From an uncultured Muribaculaceae bacterium (GTDB taxonomy: Bacteria > Bacteroidota > Bacteroidia > Bacteroidales > Muribaculaceae), in contig CANCXM010000003.1 in NCBI GenBank assembly GCA_947381945.1, positions 1-64,000 of the forward strand: 64,000 nucleotides of DNA. Direction: 5' to 3'. Positions within the stretch are counted from its first letter, which is position 1, and each line of letters starts with the position of its first letter. Below the pieces are notes generated by a model. That model had not been told where the DNA came from. It made no database searches and was given only the letters and a program-made list of their open reading frames with translations. Of this stretch, positions 35,595 through 44,818 are shown in pieces. The position numbers and the translations under genes were made by a program.

Positions 35595-36311
35595 TCAGGA
35601 CAGATCGGCCTGATTAGAGAGCGAGATTGAGATTGTGGGGTGTACATCATGCAACGCTGAAAACACCTCGATGAAGTCGGAATGTTCACGGATAAGAATC
35701 AGAAGATTCATCCGCGTCGTTTCCCCTTCATAATCATATTCCACATAGACTCGTGAAAGATGGATGTTGTAGCGTTCGAGCACATCACGGTAGGGTTTGA
35801 TTGTCTTCACGATTCCCCGCACTTTAAGCCTTATCGTGCGGGCCTCGTTACCGACATTCACACGGTGTTCAAGCTGTTCGAGGATGGTCAGCACCACAAG
35901 CACGAGCATCGTAGCCACGAATGCTATCAGATAGAGCCCGCAGCCGACGGCCATGCCAATTGTGGCTATGATCCAGATTCCGGCCGCAGTCGTCAGACCG
36001 CGGACCGAACCTTTCATCTGGATGATGGTTCCTGCACCGAGGAAACCGATGCCCGACAGCACCTGGGCCGCGATTCGGCTCGGGTCGCCGCGAAGAAGCC
36101 CGACCGTTTCCTGGCAGACATAGATCGAAAGCATCATGGCAATACATGCTCCCATCGAAATCAGGGAGAATGTACGCAAGCCGGCCATCTGCCCCTTGCG
36201 CTTACGCTCTATACCTATCACGCTTCCGAGAAGCAGACTGACGGTTATACGGAAAATTGCAGAGGTAGTAGTCAGCTCGACGCTTGTGACTAATTGCCAG
36301 AAATGTTCCAT
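35595..36311 (-). CDS. MgtC/SapB family membrane protein
   Basis: 238 residues. Four to five N-terminal helices (about 15-130) with the family block RITVSLLLGSVIGIERKRKGQMAGLRTFSLISMGAC in pieces: SLLLGSVIGIERKRKGQ then AGLRTFSLISMG, and GIGFLGAGTIIQ and RGLTTAAGIWI later. A C-terminal soluble ACT-like domain follows (about 145-235). MgtC proteins modulate ATP synthase and aid growth at low Mg2+ in pathogens; the role in commensals is open. It lies 49 bp downstream of the antiporter gene's start and is on the same strand, upstream in the transcription order. Confidence 0.92.
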   Translation of the reverse strand: MEHFWQLVTSVELTTTSAIFRITVSLLLGSVIGIERKRKGQMAGLRTFSLISMGACIAMMLSIYVCQETVGLLRGDPSRIAAQVLSGIGFLGAGTIIQMKGSVRGLTTAAGIWIIATIGMAVGCGLYLIAFVATMLVLVVLTILEQLEHRVNVGNEARTIRLKVRGIVKTIKPYRDVLERYNIHLSRVYVEYDYEGETTRMNLLILIREHSDFIEVFSALHDVHPTISISLSNQADLS

Positions 36312-36352
36312 GTGGGGGGATGAGAATCGGAGAGTGATTGTTGGGAGGGAGA

Positions 36353-37264
36353 TTATTTCTTCAATGTGAAACGGCGCGAGGTCAGGCGATAGCCGTCGGT
36401 GAACAGTTCGACGGTGTATTCACCGGGAGTTAGGGTTGTATTGACATCCCAATACATTTTCACGCCAGGAATTTCGTCGCCGGCATATTCGATGGGCTTA
36501 CGCGCTGTGCAAGGTATCGACTTGCCCTCGAAAGAGAATGAGCCGGCTCCGCCGAGTAACTGGCCTTCGGGGTTTACAATTCGCAGATAGATGGTCTTTT
36601 CACCGACAGGAGTGGAGTTGTTCTGCGGAATGGTGAAGCTGACAAGTAGCTGCTTGGCCTTGGTGATGTTCTTCTCTGTCTTGCCATTCTTTTTGAGACC
36701 GGTAATGGATACGCCGGTGACGTTGAGCTTCTCTGCAAGCGTCATGCGCTCACTGAGGGTCTCGGCTGTGCGGGTGACAGCCTGTACCTGCGACGAAAGG
36801 CGCTCGTTCTGGCTCTTGATTTCCTGATTCTCGGCGCGCAGACCGGCATTTTCTTTGTTCAGTGAGTCAATCTGGGCGATATAGTGGCGGAGAAGGCTCT
36901 TGAGAGTAGCGATTTCCTTCTGAAGCTCATTGATGCGGGCCTGGGATTTCACCTTCTCGCTCTTGAGCTCCTGCATGAGCTGCTCGACCTTCGCCTTGGC
37001 GGCGGTATATTTTGCAAGGATAGTGTCGTTGGCAAGACGCTGTGCCTGGTCCTCATACTGCTGGAACTCGGCGTTGAGCACATCAAACTCATTTGAAAGC
37101 TGCAACTGCTCGTTGGACAGCTTAAGCTCCTCATTTTCAAGTTGGGCTTCCTGCACCTGCGACTTCAACGACGCAACCTGTGTGACACCGAAACCGACTG
37201 CAATAAGCAATAAGCCTGCCAGGACTATGATCAGAATGACCATTGGCGACATTTTTCCTTTCAT
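36353..37264 (-). CDS. membrane-anchored coiled-coil protein with C-terminal beta domain
   Basis: 303 residues. One membrane helix (about 8-28) is followed by a long coiled coil (about 30-175) with clear heptads (LKSQVQEAQLENEELKLS, then LNKENAGLRAENQEIKS). The last ~120 residues form a beta-rich domain (VSITGLKKNGK to YRLTSRRFTLKK) which resembles a fibronectin-like or C2-like sandwich and contains GEYTVELFTDGYRLTSR. I recognise no named family beyond Bacteroidales conserved hypothetical. It has an excellent promoter and starts a possible operon with mgtC (41-bp gap). A structural or envelope-sensing role is a guess. Confidence 0.7.
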   Translation of the reverse strand: MKGKMSPMVILIIVLAGLLLIAVGFGVTQVASLKSQVQEAQLENEELKLSNEQLQLSNEFDVLNAEFQQYEDQAQRLANDTILAKYTAAKAKVEQLMQELKSEKVKSQARINELQKEIATLKSLLRHYIAQIDSLNKENAGLRAENQEIKSQNERLSSQVQAVTRTAETLSERMTLAEKLNVTGVSITGLKKNGKTEKNITKAKQLLVSFTIPQNNSTPVGEKTIYLRIVNPEGQLLGGAGSFSFEGKSIPCTARKPIEYAGDEIPGVKMYWDVNTTLTPGEYTVELFTDGYRLTSRRFTLKK

Positions 37265-37374
37265 AACTCTATTCAGAATATTATAAATTGATGAAATGAT
37301 ATTTTACGGACTGATGAAATGTGAAATAATGATTATAATTTCACCTGCCGGAGAAACCCTCTCCGGACAAACTG

Positions 37375-37406
37375 CAAAATTACTAAACCCGCCCCTATAA
37401 TCCAAA
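37375..37406 (-). promoter_or_regulatory. consensus promoter of the coiled-coil protein gene
   Basis: On the minus strand TTTG (complement of 37403-37406), 20 nt, TAATTTTG (complement of 37375-37382), a perfect Bacteroidota promoter about 110 bp before the ATG. A 7-bp hairpin (CCGGAGA-AACCC-TCTCCGG, 37348-37366) would lie at the very 5' end of the transcript. The remainder of 37265-37564 holds nothing else I can name. Confidence 0.8.
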
Positions 37407-37564
37407 TCCACAGCCTTAAACTTTGTCAAGCGCACTATGGACACCGTCGAAAAGCAGAAATGCCGTATTCCACAAACAACCCATGAATGCCAATCGCAAC
37501 CGAAACACTACCATAGTCCTCAATCTGCCTTATTCAAATGTGCGGACAACACAGATTATCATGC

Positions 37565-38956
37565 TTAAATTATCTCCCAATGGCCCCCATTGCGGGCGCC
37601 TACTCTTCTTATGATGTGCTTTAGTTTTTTGATTTCACGATCCACGGTAGTGGTGCCGATTCCAAGCTCCTCAGCAATTTCATCAAGAGAAACAGTTGGA
37701 TTAGTATTTATAATTGAAATTATACTCTTTTGTCGCACAGTAAGATTACTAATATTTTTAGCACCGTTTTTAGCACCAGTTTCAGCACCAGTTTTAGCAC
37801 CAGTTTTAGCACCACCGTCTTCACTTTTTTGCACGCCTCTTACCATCATGAAGATTTCACGCGGAATGATAGCCGTCACTCCGCCTTGTTCCACAATGAA
37901 CTCAGGACGCTTAAGATTCGCATTATCAAATGCACTCATAATCTTCTCATAGCCACGTCCCCATGCCTCTATAAACCCTGCTCGATAGAAAACTTGCGCC
38001 ATTTTCGGGTTACGGGGTTTGGAGGTATGCTTACTCATGAGCGTTTCAACGGTATAATCTTCAGGCAACACACCCTCATTCCACAGACGGATGTGGTCGT
38101 CATAGATGCTCATCTGATTCCATGTACCAAATTGTAATTTATGAACAATACTGTTAAAGATTATTTCACGAAGAGCTTCTTCCGGGATTTCCAACGGTTC
38201 TTTGCGCTGCAGACCCTCGTAATGAATCGGACGGATAAGGTGCTTACTGCTTAAAACCTGTATTATCCGATCTGTCATTTGAATGAGATTGCCCTCGATT
38301 TGGTCCTGATTCAGCAGGTCAGCGTCATCTGAGCCAAATCGGCCAATTTTGAAACTTGAGGTTACAAATTGGCGTTGCGGATATTTCCCGAATAGCAAAA
38401 CTGCTCCGTTTGTGGGAACACCGCCAGAAATAAGTCCTAAATTTGAGAGAACTTCTTCCTTGGAAGATTTGCGTGATTCGGGTTCCATACGTCCTTCCTC
38501 GATAGCATGATCCAAGAAATATCCAATCGCGTTATCATCAATATCATCTAATGTCGCACCATCACACGGAATATCCTCCCAATTCAGCCCCATCCTCTTC
38601 AATAGGAACTGGTGAAGAGCCGATCCTCGAATCTCCTGCTTTGTTGCGCCACTCCGATAATAATACACCCCTCTATAAGATATAGGCATACCACACGGCT
38701 CAATGATAATCTCGATTACATCCTTACCATCCATTACGACATGGTTGGTTTCCGGGAACACGCCGGTTAGATTTATGATTTTGTTAGGTATATCCTCCAT
38801 CTGCTCATGCAGCTTGCTGACACCTACCACACTCATATCATCATCTATGCCGATGTAAATCTTTCCTCCATTAGCATTAGCGAAGCCGGACACCCACTTA
38901 AGGTATTCGTCTTTCCAGATGCGCTTGTATTCTATATTCTGCCCTTCGAGATCCAT
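37565..38956 (-). CDS. AlbA_2/Schlafen-like ATP-binding protein with C-terminal HTH
   Basis: 463 residues. The N-terminal AlbA_2 (divergent AAA_4) domain covers about 1-125 (QNIEYKRIWKDEYLKWVSGF, then ANGGKIYIGIDDD). An HATPase_c_4 domain follows at about 265-370 (EEALREIIFNSIVHKL, IRLWNEGVLP, GFIEAWGRGYEKIM). After a linker made of repeated GAKT/GAET/GAKN words (about residues 382-401), the last 60 residues are a winged HTH (VSLDEIAEELGIGTTTVDREIKKLK). Proteins of this type are often annotated as RecG-like or transcriptional regulators and are frequent in accessory regions; the function is unproven. The promoter lies directly before the start codon. Confidence 0.88.
   Translation of the reverse strand: MDLEGQNIEYKRIWKDEYLKWVSGFANANGGKIYIGIDDDMSVVGVSKLHEQMEDIPNKIINLTGVFPETNHVVMDGKDVIEIIIEPCGMPISYRGVYYYRSGATKQEIRGSALHQFLLKRMGLNWEDIPCDGATLDDIDDNAIGYFLDHAIEEGRMEPESRKSSKEEVLSNLGLISGGVPTNGAVLLFGKYPQRQFVTSSFKIGRFGSDDADLLNQDQIEGNLIQMTDRIIQVLSSKHLIRPIHYEGLQRKEPLEIPEEALREIIFNSIVHKLQFGTWNQMSIYDDHIRLWNEGVLPEDYTVETLMSKHTSKPRNPKMAQVFYRAGFIEAWGRGYEKIMSAFDNANLKRPEFIVEQGGVTAIIPREIFMMVRGVQKSEDGGAKTGAKTGAETGAKNGAKNISNLTVRQKSIISIINTNPTVSLDEIAEELGIGTTTVDREIKKLKHIIRRVGARNGGHWEII
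37758..37814 (-). repeat. in-frame 12-bp tandem repeat encoding a Gly-Ala-Lys-Thr linker
   Basis: About five near-identical 12-bp units (minus-strand GGTGCTAAAACT and variants) sit in the linker between the ATPase and HTH domains. The unit is a multiple of three, so copy-number change would lengthen or shorten the linker by four residues without a frameshift. Confidence 0.75.
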
Positions 38957-38960
38957 AACG

Positions 38961-38992
38961 CAAAATTAACGAAAATTCCTGACACTCACAAC
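38961..38992 (-). promoter_or_regulatory. promoter of the AlbA_2 protein gene, apparently leaderless
   Basis: Minus-strand GTTG, 20 nt, TAATTTTG (the -7 box is the complement of 38961-38968). The box ends only 4 nt before the ATG at 38956, so the transcript would begin at or next to the start codon. Confidence 0.55.
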
Positions 38993-39159
38993 AGTAAATG
39001 CCACAACTAACGCAACCAAAACAATACATTTTTAGACGTCGCCCTAAATCCGCCAAACGAATTCGCCCACAAGCACCGATACCATAAAAAATCATGAGCG
39101 CAGTAATTTGCCACTCCGTCAGGCAAAAGAAGCCTTATCCTGTCACTTTAGCTCTACAT

Positions 39160-39194
39160 TTTGTTGGTAGATTCCGTCGGGTATTGTAACTTTG
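39160..39194 (+). promoter_or_regulatory. promoter of the TamA-like gene
   Basis: TTTG at 39160-39163, a 23-nt spacer (slightly long) and TAACTTTG at 39187-39194. The box ends 11 nt before the ATG at 39206, so the 5' leader is very short. Confidence 0.55.
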
Positions 39195-39205
39195 CAGCAT
39201 CAATC

Positions 39206-41554
39206 ATGTGTAAGTTCACGCATTATCTTCTCTCACTTCCAATCATTGCTGCGGTCCTGCTTCTGGCGGGATGCAGTTCGACGCGTCATGTCCCTAACGG
39301 TTCTTATCTCCTTGACAAAGTCGATATTGAGATTGACGGAGATGACGAAGTGACCGTCTCCGAACTCGACAACTACCTCAAACAGGTCCCCAACCATAAG
39401 GTGCTCGGCTTCTGGAAACTCCAGCTCGGCACCTACAACCTTTCCGGAAAGGACTCCACGAAATGGTACAACCGCTGGGTGCGCCGCATGGGTCAACCTC
39501 CGGCCATCTATTCACAGGCACAGACCGACGCCTCCATCCGTCAACTGAGACAGGCACTTGTCAACCGTGGCTACCTCGAAGCGCAGGTTGAAGCTGACAC
39601 GCTCCTTTTTCCCGGCAAAAAGAAAATCGAAGTCACCTACAAAGTGACCACCGGCGAACCGCGCCGCATCTCCTCCATCGCCTACGAGATACCCGACACA
39701 ATCATCGAGCGCATAGTCCTTGAAGACTCCGCGCTCTTCACCCTACAGCCGGGCAACCGCTTCGACCGCGACATGCTCGACACCGAGCGTGCCCTCATCA
39801 CGCAGCGTCTCCGCAACCACGGCTTCTACTCCTTCAACAAGGAATATATCACCTTCTACGCCGACACATCGGAATACTCAAAGGAAGTGGACCTGACCCT
39901 CACCGTCCGCCCTCCACTGGTCATGAAAAGCGGAAAACTCACCGCTGACTCCACTGCGAAACATCAACAATTCTACATCAACAAAATCTACTTCATCACC
40001 AACGGCTCAACTCCCGGCGGCGCGATGACAGAGACAACAGTCGCCGACACCGTCAGCTATAAAGATGTGGAAGTCATCTACGGCAAGGACCGATACATCA
40101 ATCCCGGGACACTGCGCCAGAAATGCTTCCTCATTCCCGGACAGCTCTACAGGGCGGCAGACGTTGACCGCACCTACGAAGCTCTTTCGCGCCTCGGAAT
40201 CCTCAAGACCATCAATATCGAGCTCGTCCCTGTGGCCGACATCGACGGCAAACGTTGGCTTGATGCCTATATCCTCCTTTCAAGAAACAAGAAGCAGTCC
40301 ATCACTTTCGATGTCGAGGGAACCAACTCCGAAGGCGACCTCGGATTCGGTCTCGGAGCCACCTATCAGCACCGCAACCTCGCCAAAGGCTCGCAGTTGC
40401 TGACCGCCCGTCTGCGCATGAACTACGAAAGCCTTTCAGGTAAATTCAACGGCCTCATCAACGACCGCTACACCGAGTATGCCGGTGAGGTCGGCATCAC
40501 CTTCCCGAAGTTCGAATTCCCGTTCGCATCGCAGCGTCTGCGCGAACGGCTCAACGTCAGCACCGAATTCGCCCTCTCGTTCAACTATCAGGAACGCCCT
40601 GAATACACCCGCATCATTGCCGGCGCGGCATGGAAATACAAATGGGTCAACCGGAGCAATACACGCCGCCACTACTTTGACCTTGTGGACATCAACTATG
40701 TCTACCTGCCGGAAAGCACAAACGATTTCCTTGACCAGATAGCGCCCGACAATCCGCTCCTGCGCTACAGCTACGAAGACCACTTCATCATGAGCCTCGG
40801 ATACCGCTACTACAACACCAACAAGCGCATCCCCTCATCGATTGTGCGGACCTATAAACTACAACCGACAGTCTACACCATCCGCACCTCCGTAGAGACT
40901 GCCGGAAACCTGCTCTATGCCATCTCATCGTTCTCCAACGTGAAGAGACGGAACGGCGCATACAGGGTATTCGGCATAAACTACTCGCAATATGTCAAGG
41001 CGGAGGTCGACTATTCAATCACACGCAACATCAACAACCGCCATTCGCTTGCCTACCACGTCGGTGCCGGCATAGGCATCCCCTACGGCAACTCTACGGT
41101 CCTGCCGTTTGAGAAGCGTTTCTATGCAGGTGGAGCCAACGGTGTGCGCGGATGGGGTGTCCGCACCCTCGGTCCGGGCAGCTATGACTCCCGCAACTCC
41201 GTGACCGACTTCATCAATCAGTGTGGCGACATCCGTCTGGACATGAGCCTCGAATACCGTGCCAAACTCTTCTGGGTCCTCGAAGCCGGAGCATTTGTCG
41301 ATGCCGGCAATATCTGGACCATCCACAACTACGAGAACCAACCCGGCGGAATGTTCCGCTTCGACACTTTCTGGAAACAAATCGCCCTTGCCTACGGACT
41401 CGGCATAAGGTTTGACTTCACATATTTCCTCCTGCGACTCGACCTCGGCCTCAAGGCTCACAATCCCGCCAAGGGACAGGAGCACTGGCCAATCATCCAT
41501 CCGAACTGGCACCGCGACGCGACCTTCCACTTCGCCGTCGGCTACCCGTTCTGA
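39206..41554 (+). CDS. BamA/TamA family outer-membrane assembly lipoprotein
   Basis: 782 residues from ATG at 39206, fixed by the lipoprotein signal MCKFTHYLLSLPIIAAVLLL-AGC (lipobox LLAGC). POTRA-like domains fill about residues 30-380 (for example SIRQLRQALVNRGYLEAQVE), and the C-terminal ~400 residues are a 16-strand Omp85 barrel, with GGANGVRGWGVRTLGPGSY (the VRGF/Y-type lid-lock motif) and a final aromatic residue (AVGYPF). Such Bacteroidota proteins, annotated as translocation and assembly module or bacterial surface antigen, insert or export outer-membrane proteins. The lipidated N-terminus is a feature of this subgroup. It starts a plus-strand series with gph 94 bp downstream. Confidence 0.92.
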   Translation: MCKFTHYLLSLPIIAAVLLLAGCSSTRHVPNGSYLLDKVDIEIDGDDEVTVSELDNYLKQVPNHKVLGFWKLQLGTYNLSGKDSTKWYNRWVRRMGQPPAIYSQAQTDASIRQLRQALVNRGYLEAQVEADTLLFPGKKKIEVTYKVTTGEPRRISSIAYEIPDTIIERIVLEDSALFTLQPGNRFDRDMLDTERALITQRLRNHGFYSFNKEYITFYADTSEYSKEVDLTLTVRPPLVMKSGKLTADSTAKHQQFYINKIYFITNGSTPGGAMTETTVADTVSYKDVEVIYGKDRYINPGTLRQKCFLIPGQLYRAADVDRTYEALSRLGILKTINIELVPVADIDGKRWLDAYILLSRNKKQSITFDVEGTNSEGDLGFGLGATYQHRNLAKGSQLLTARLRMNYESLSGKFNGLINDRYTEYAGEVGITFPKFEFPFASQRLRERLNVSTEFALSFNYQERPEYTRIIAGAAWKYKWVNRSNTRRHYFDLVDINYVYLPESTNDFLDQIAPDNPLLRYSYEDHFIMSLGYRYYNTNKRIPSSIVRTYKLQPTVYTIRTSVETAGNLLYAISSFSNVKRRNGAYRVFGINYSQYVKAEVDYSITRNINNRHSLAYHVGAGIGIPYGNSTVLPFEKRFYAGGANGVRGWGVRTLGPGSYDSRNSVTDFINQCGDIRLDMSLEYRAKLFWVLEAGAFVDAGNIWTIHNYENQPGGMFRFDTFWKQIALAYGLGIRFDFTYFLLRLDLGLKAHNPAKGQEHWPIIHPNWHRDATFHFAVGYPF

Positions 41555-41648
41555 TATCCACAGGCAGAAGCATCGTCGACACAACGATCCATCTGCCCCT
41601 ACCGCATGAAACAAAGCATCCTTCACCCTCTAAAATACCACAGTCATC

Positions 41649-42326
41649 ATGAAGCAACTGGTAATATTCGACCTTGACGGCACTTTGCTCAACACCATAT
41701 CCGACCTCGGAGCTGCTACAAACTACGCCCTGCGCACCTGTGGCTACCCCGAACACCACCTTTCCACCTACCCCAACATGGTTGGCAACGGCATCACGCG
41801 CCTCATCGAACGGGCCCTTCCCGAAGACCTCAGGGACAATGCGGAGATTGTCGAGAAAGTGCGTGAACATTTCAAAGAATATTACGACCGGCATCAGACC
41901 GACCTCACTGTGCCATATCCCGGCATCCCCGAACTACTGCGCGAACTATCGGCAATGGGTGTAAAAGTGGCAGTAGCCTCCAATAAATACCATGCAGCCG
42001 TAGAATCACTCATCAAGCACTACTTCCCCGACATTGACTGGAGCGCGGTTGAAGGACAGAAGGAGGGTATCCCTACAAAGCCGGACCCATCCATAGTCTT
42101 CGAAATTCTTGCAAAATGCCCTACCCGCAAATCAAAGGTCCTCTATGTCGGTGACTCAGGTGTCGACATGGAAACAGCGCGTCGCGCCTGTGTCGATTCA
42201 TGCGGAGTGACGTGGGGATTCCGCACAATCAAGGAGCTTAAGGAAAATCACGCCGACAACATCGCAAACACTACGGACGATATACTTGCCATCGTCAAGC
42301 GTCCGGGACTCGAACTCGACGCATGA
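41649..42326 (+). CDS. gph: phosphoglycolate phosphatase-like HAD hydrolase
   Basis: 225 residues. HAD motif I VIFDLDGTLLNT (Asp8 nucleophile, Asp10), an alpha-helical C1 cap (about 16-85), motif II VAVASNK, the motif III lysine in GIPTKPDP and motif IV YVGDSGVDMETA. The pattern fits Gph, which dephosphorylates 2-phosphoglycolate formed in DNA repair, but close relatives act on other small phosphates. It lies 94 bp after the TamA-like gene and 63 bp before the kinase-like gene, so the three may be co-transcribed. Confidence 0.88.
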   Translation: MKQLVIFDLDGTLLNTISDLGAATNYALRTCGYPEHHLSTYPNMVGNGITRLIERALPEDLRDNAEIVEKVREHFKEYYDRHQTDLTVPYPGIPELLRELSAMGVKVAVASNKYHAAVESLIKHYFPDIDWSAVEGQKEGIPTKPDPSIVFEILAKCPTRKSKVLYVGDSGVDMETARRACVDSCGVTWGFRTIKELKENHADNIANTTDDILAIVKRPGLELDA

Positions 42327-42389
42327 CACTTCAAAAATCTTTTACCATATAACACTACCGGCAATCAACACATTTCAACATTTATTCTC

Positions 42390-44516
42390 ATGATAATCCG
42401 CAATCTCATAATAGCTATTGGCCTGAGCCTGACCACATCCACGGCCTTTGCCGGCTACCGCTACAGCAACAAGGCCATCAGTGACTCACTCCTGACGGAA
42501 TTGAAAAAAGCCACTGACGCGCAGGACTCGCTCCCGCTGATGTGCGACCTGTTCGACGTACTCCCGCGCGATACCGGCTTCATCATCGGTATGCAGACTT
42601 TTGATGTTGCGAACCGCGCCGGAAATTCAAGTGTCGCTCTCGAGATGATCCGCCATCTCGCCAACCGTTCCGCACGCAGTGATTCAATTCTCAGAGAATT
42701 ATCCAACATGACATTGCGTTACTCCAACCCGGACAATGTGGAAATCATGGCTGTAAACCGCGAGGAACTTCGCGAGACCCGAGCATTCATCAAAATCAAA
42801 CGCAACTATTACCGCGCGAGAGTCTCGGAGGCTGAAGAACGCCAGACACTCCTGATGGAACTCATCCAAACAATGGCAATCGAGCCGCCGACCGACATCT
42901 ACGACCGCATTGTCCTGCAGGATGCCATCTGCATGTTGCTTGCAAAACTCGGTGCAAAAGACCTCCTGACCAAAGAACTTGACAAACTTGGCAGCTACAT
43001 CAATGAGCTGCCACCGTCAGCCACGGTCCTGCGCAACACATACTATGTCAATGCCGCCTTGCTCTACAGCGACAACGGCGAATACGAGAAATCCATGCAG
43101 GCGGACAGAAAGACTCTCGAAGGCATAGCCCAACTCGAAGAGCAGTACAAGGCTAACAACAGGAAATTCAGGAACTTTGACGCGAACCGTTACATTATCT
43201 ACACCCGTTTTCTCTCCAACTTCCCTGTCCTTCCCCCTCATGAGATAGAAGAATATTACAATGAGGCTATGAAAATCGTGGAGAACGACTTCACAGCGTC
43301 AGAAACCAACGCCATCTATCCGGGACCGCAGATATACTACAATCTTTCCTACAAGAACTACGCCAAGGCGATGCCACTCATCAAGAAAGCCATCGCAAAC
43401 CCCTACAATGCGCAACACTACCGACGTCTGTTGAAATATGAAATAGAATGTGCCGAGGCTCTCGGCGACAATGAATCGCTCATAAAGGCATCCCGTGAGT
43501 ACAACACCATGCTTGAAAACTATCTCACCGAACGCCTTGAAGAGAAACTCCGTGAATTCCAGGTCATTTCCGAGACATCGGAAATAACCGACAAATACAA
43601 CCGCCTCTTCGTGGAGAAAAAGCTCTCCGAGGCTAAAGCCCTCCGCCTGACAGTCATCATCGCGATTATAGCGGCCATCATCCTGCTCGTCTCCGTAATC
43701 GTCCTTTTCACCCTCAACCGCAAGAACCGCTCACTTGTCAAGACACTCGACAAATCGAACCACGCCCTGCGAATTGAGAGCGAGAACCTTGAAAATTCAC
43801 GCAAGGAACTCATCAAGGCCCGCGATGTAGCTCAGAAAGCCAACAATCTGAAGACCGACTTCATCAAGAACATGAGCTACGAGGTCAGCGCTCCGCTCAA
43901 AGCCATAAACGAATACTCGAAACTCATTGTCGATTGCGCCGACGCAAGCAACCGCAAGTATCTCGAACGCTTCACGGCGCTCGTTGAGCTCAACAGCGAA
44001 CTCCTGACCACAATCGTCAACGACGTCCTCCACATATCTGAAATCGACAGCAACTCCGTGCCTGTCAACAATCGCTCGACCGACCTCCGCTCGCTCTGTA
44101 CAATGGTGCTCGACGGAGTGCGCCACCGAGTAGCACCGTCGGTATCCTTGCTGTTCGACACCGCCTCCCCTCAGATAAGCCTCTTCACCGACCCGCAGCG
44201 TCTCCACCAGATACTTCTCAACCTCCTCACCAACGCGGCAAAATTCACTGTCAGAGGAAGCATCACCCTTGGCTACAGCATTGACGAAGACGCAGAGAAA
44301 GTGATTTTCACTGTCACCGACACCGGTATCGGCATCAAGGCCGACAAGAAAGAAGCCATTTTCGACCGCTTCGTCAAACTTGACAAGGAAACACAGGGAG
44401 CCGGTCTCGGACTCACCATCTCCCGTATGCTCGCGCGCATCCTCGGTGGCGACGTCTACCTCGACACCACCTACACCAAAGGCGCCCGCTTCGTACTAAT
44501 CCTCCCGAAAAAGTAA
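42390..44516 (+). CDS. TPR sensor histidine-kinase-like protein lacking the phosphoacceptor histidine
   Basis: 708 residues: signal peptide (about 1-21), a helical TPR-like periplasmic region to about 400, one membrane helix (about 419-441), a coiled coil, a HisKA-like domain and an HATPase_c domain. In the HisKA H-box the usual SHE is SYE: residue 497 is Tyr (TAC at 43878-43880) in FIKNMSYEVSAPLKAINEYS. The ATPase boxes look complete: HQILLNLLTNAAKF (about 605), DTGIGI and GAGLGLTISRMLARILGG. So it may bind ATP but cannot autophosphorylate at the canonical site. It could regulate another kinase, use another residue, or be decaying. No partner response regulator adjoins it. Confidence 0.9.
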   Translation: MIIRNLIIAIGLSLTTSTAFAGYRYSNKAISDSLLTELKKATDAQDSLPLMCDLFDVLPRDTGFIIGMQTFDVANRAGNSSVALEMIRHLANRSARSDSILRELSNMTLRYSNPDNVEIMAVNREELRETRAFIKIKRNYYRARVSEAEERQTLLMELIQTMAIEPPTDIYDRIVLQDAICMLLAKLGAKDLLTKELDKLGSYINELPPSATVLRNTYYVNAALLYSDNGEYEKSMQADRKTLEGIAQLEEQYKANNRKFRNFDANRYIIYTRFLSNFPVLPPHEIEEYYNEAMKIVENDFTASETNAIYPGPQIYYNLSYKNYAKAMPLIKKAIANPYNAQHYRRLLKYEIECAEALGDNESLIKASREYNTMLENYLTERLEEKLREFQVISETSEITDKYNRLFVEKKLSEAKALRLTVIIAIIAAIILLVSVIVLFTLNRKNRSLVKTLDKSNHALRIESENLENSRKELIKARDVAQKANNLKTDFIKNMSYEVSAPLKAINEYSKLIVDCADASNRKYLERFTALVELNSELLTTIVNDVLHISEIDSNSVPVNNRSTDLRSLCTMVLDGVRHRVAPSVSLLFDTASPQISLFTDPQRLHQILLNLLTNAAKFTVRGSITLGYSIDEDAEKVIFTVTDTGIGIKADKKEAIFDRFVKLDKETQGAGLGLTISRMLARILGGDVYLDTTYTKGARFVLILPKK

Positions 44517-44802
44517 ATCAAAGCTCAGGAAACTTACAGAGGAGCTGTATCATAATTCAATATTTACGTTTTTTTGATACAGAAGTAAAAAAGCGCATAA
44601 GAAACAAAAGATATATATTTTTCTATTAAGATTGATAGTTACATTCATATCATTTATTGAAAAATTCTTTTGTCTTTTATGCTCTTTTGTGCTTTTGTAT
44701 CTCTTGTGTCGATTTGATACAGTTCCATTTCATTCTTAATCCGAGAATTTCCAAACAACATCTTTTTAATGTCTGGAAGCTGAAAATATCGCGGTTTTTT
44801 GC

Positions 44803-44810
44803 TACTTTTG
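44803..44810 (+). promoter_or_regulatory. -7 promoter element of nrnA
   Basis: TACTTTTG, an exact TAnnTTTG match, ending 8 nt before the ATG at 44819. A TTTG -33 box is not visible. The rest of the 302-bp gap 44517-44818 is A+T-rich and holds no feature I can name beyond a weak CTGTATCA/TGATACAG dyad at about 44544-44577. Confidence 0.5.
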
Positions 44811-44818
44811 CAGTCATT

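Noticed and set aside
44657..44818. N-terminal extension of nrnA by 54 residues
   Set aside because: The extension is translated from A+T-rich DNA that includes the -7 promoter box and contains Cys/Phe runs unlike NrnA; the start at 44819 matches the family.
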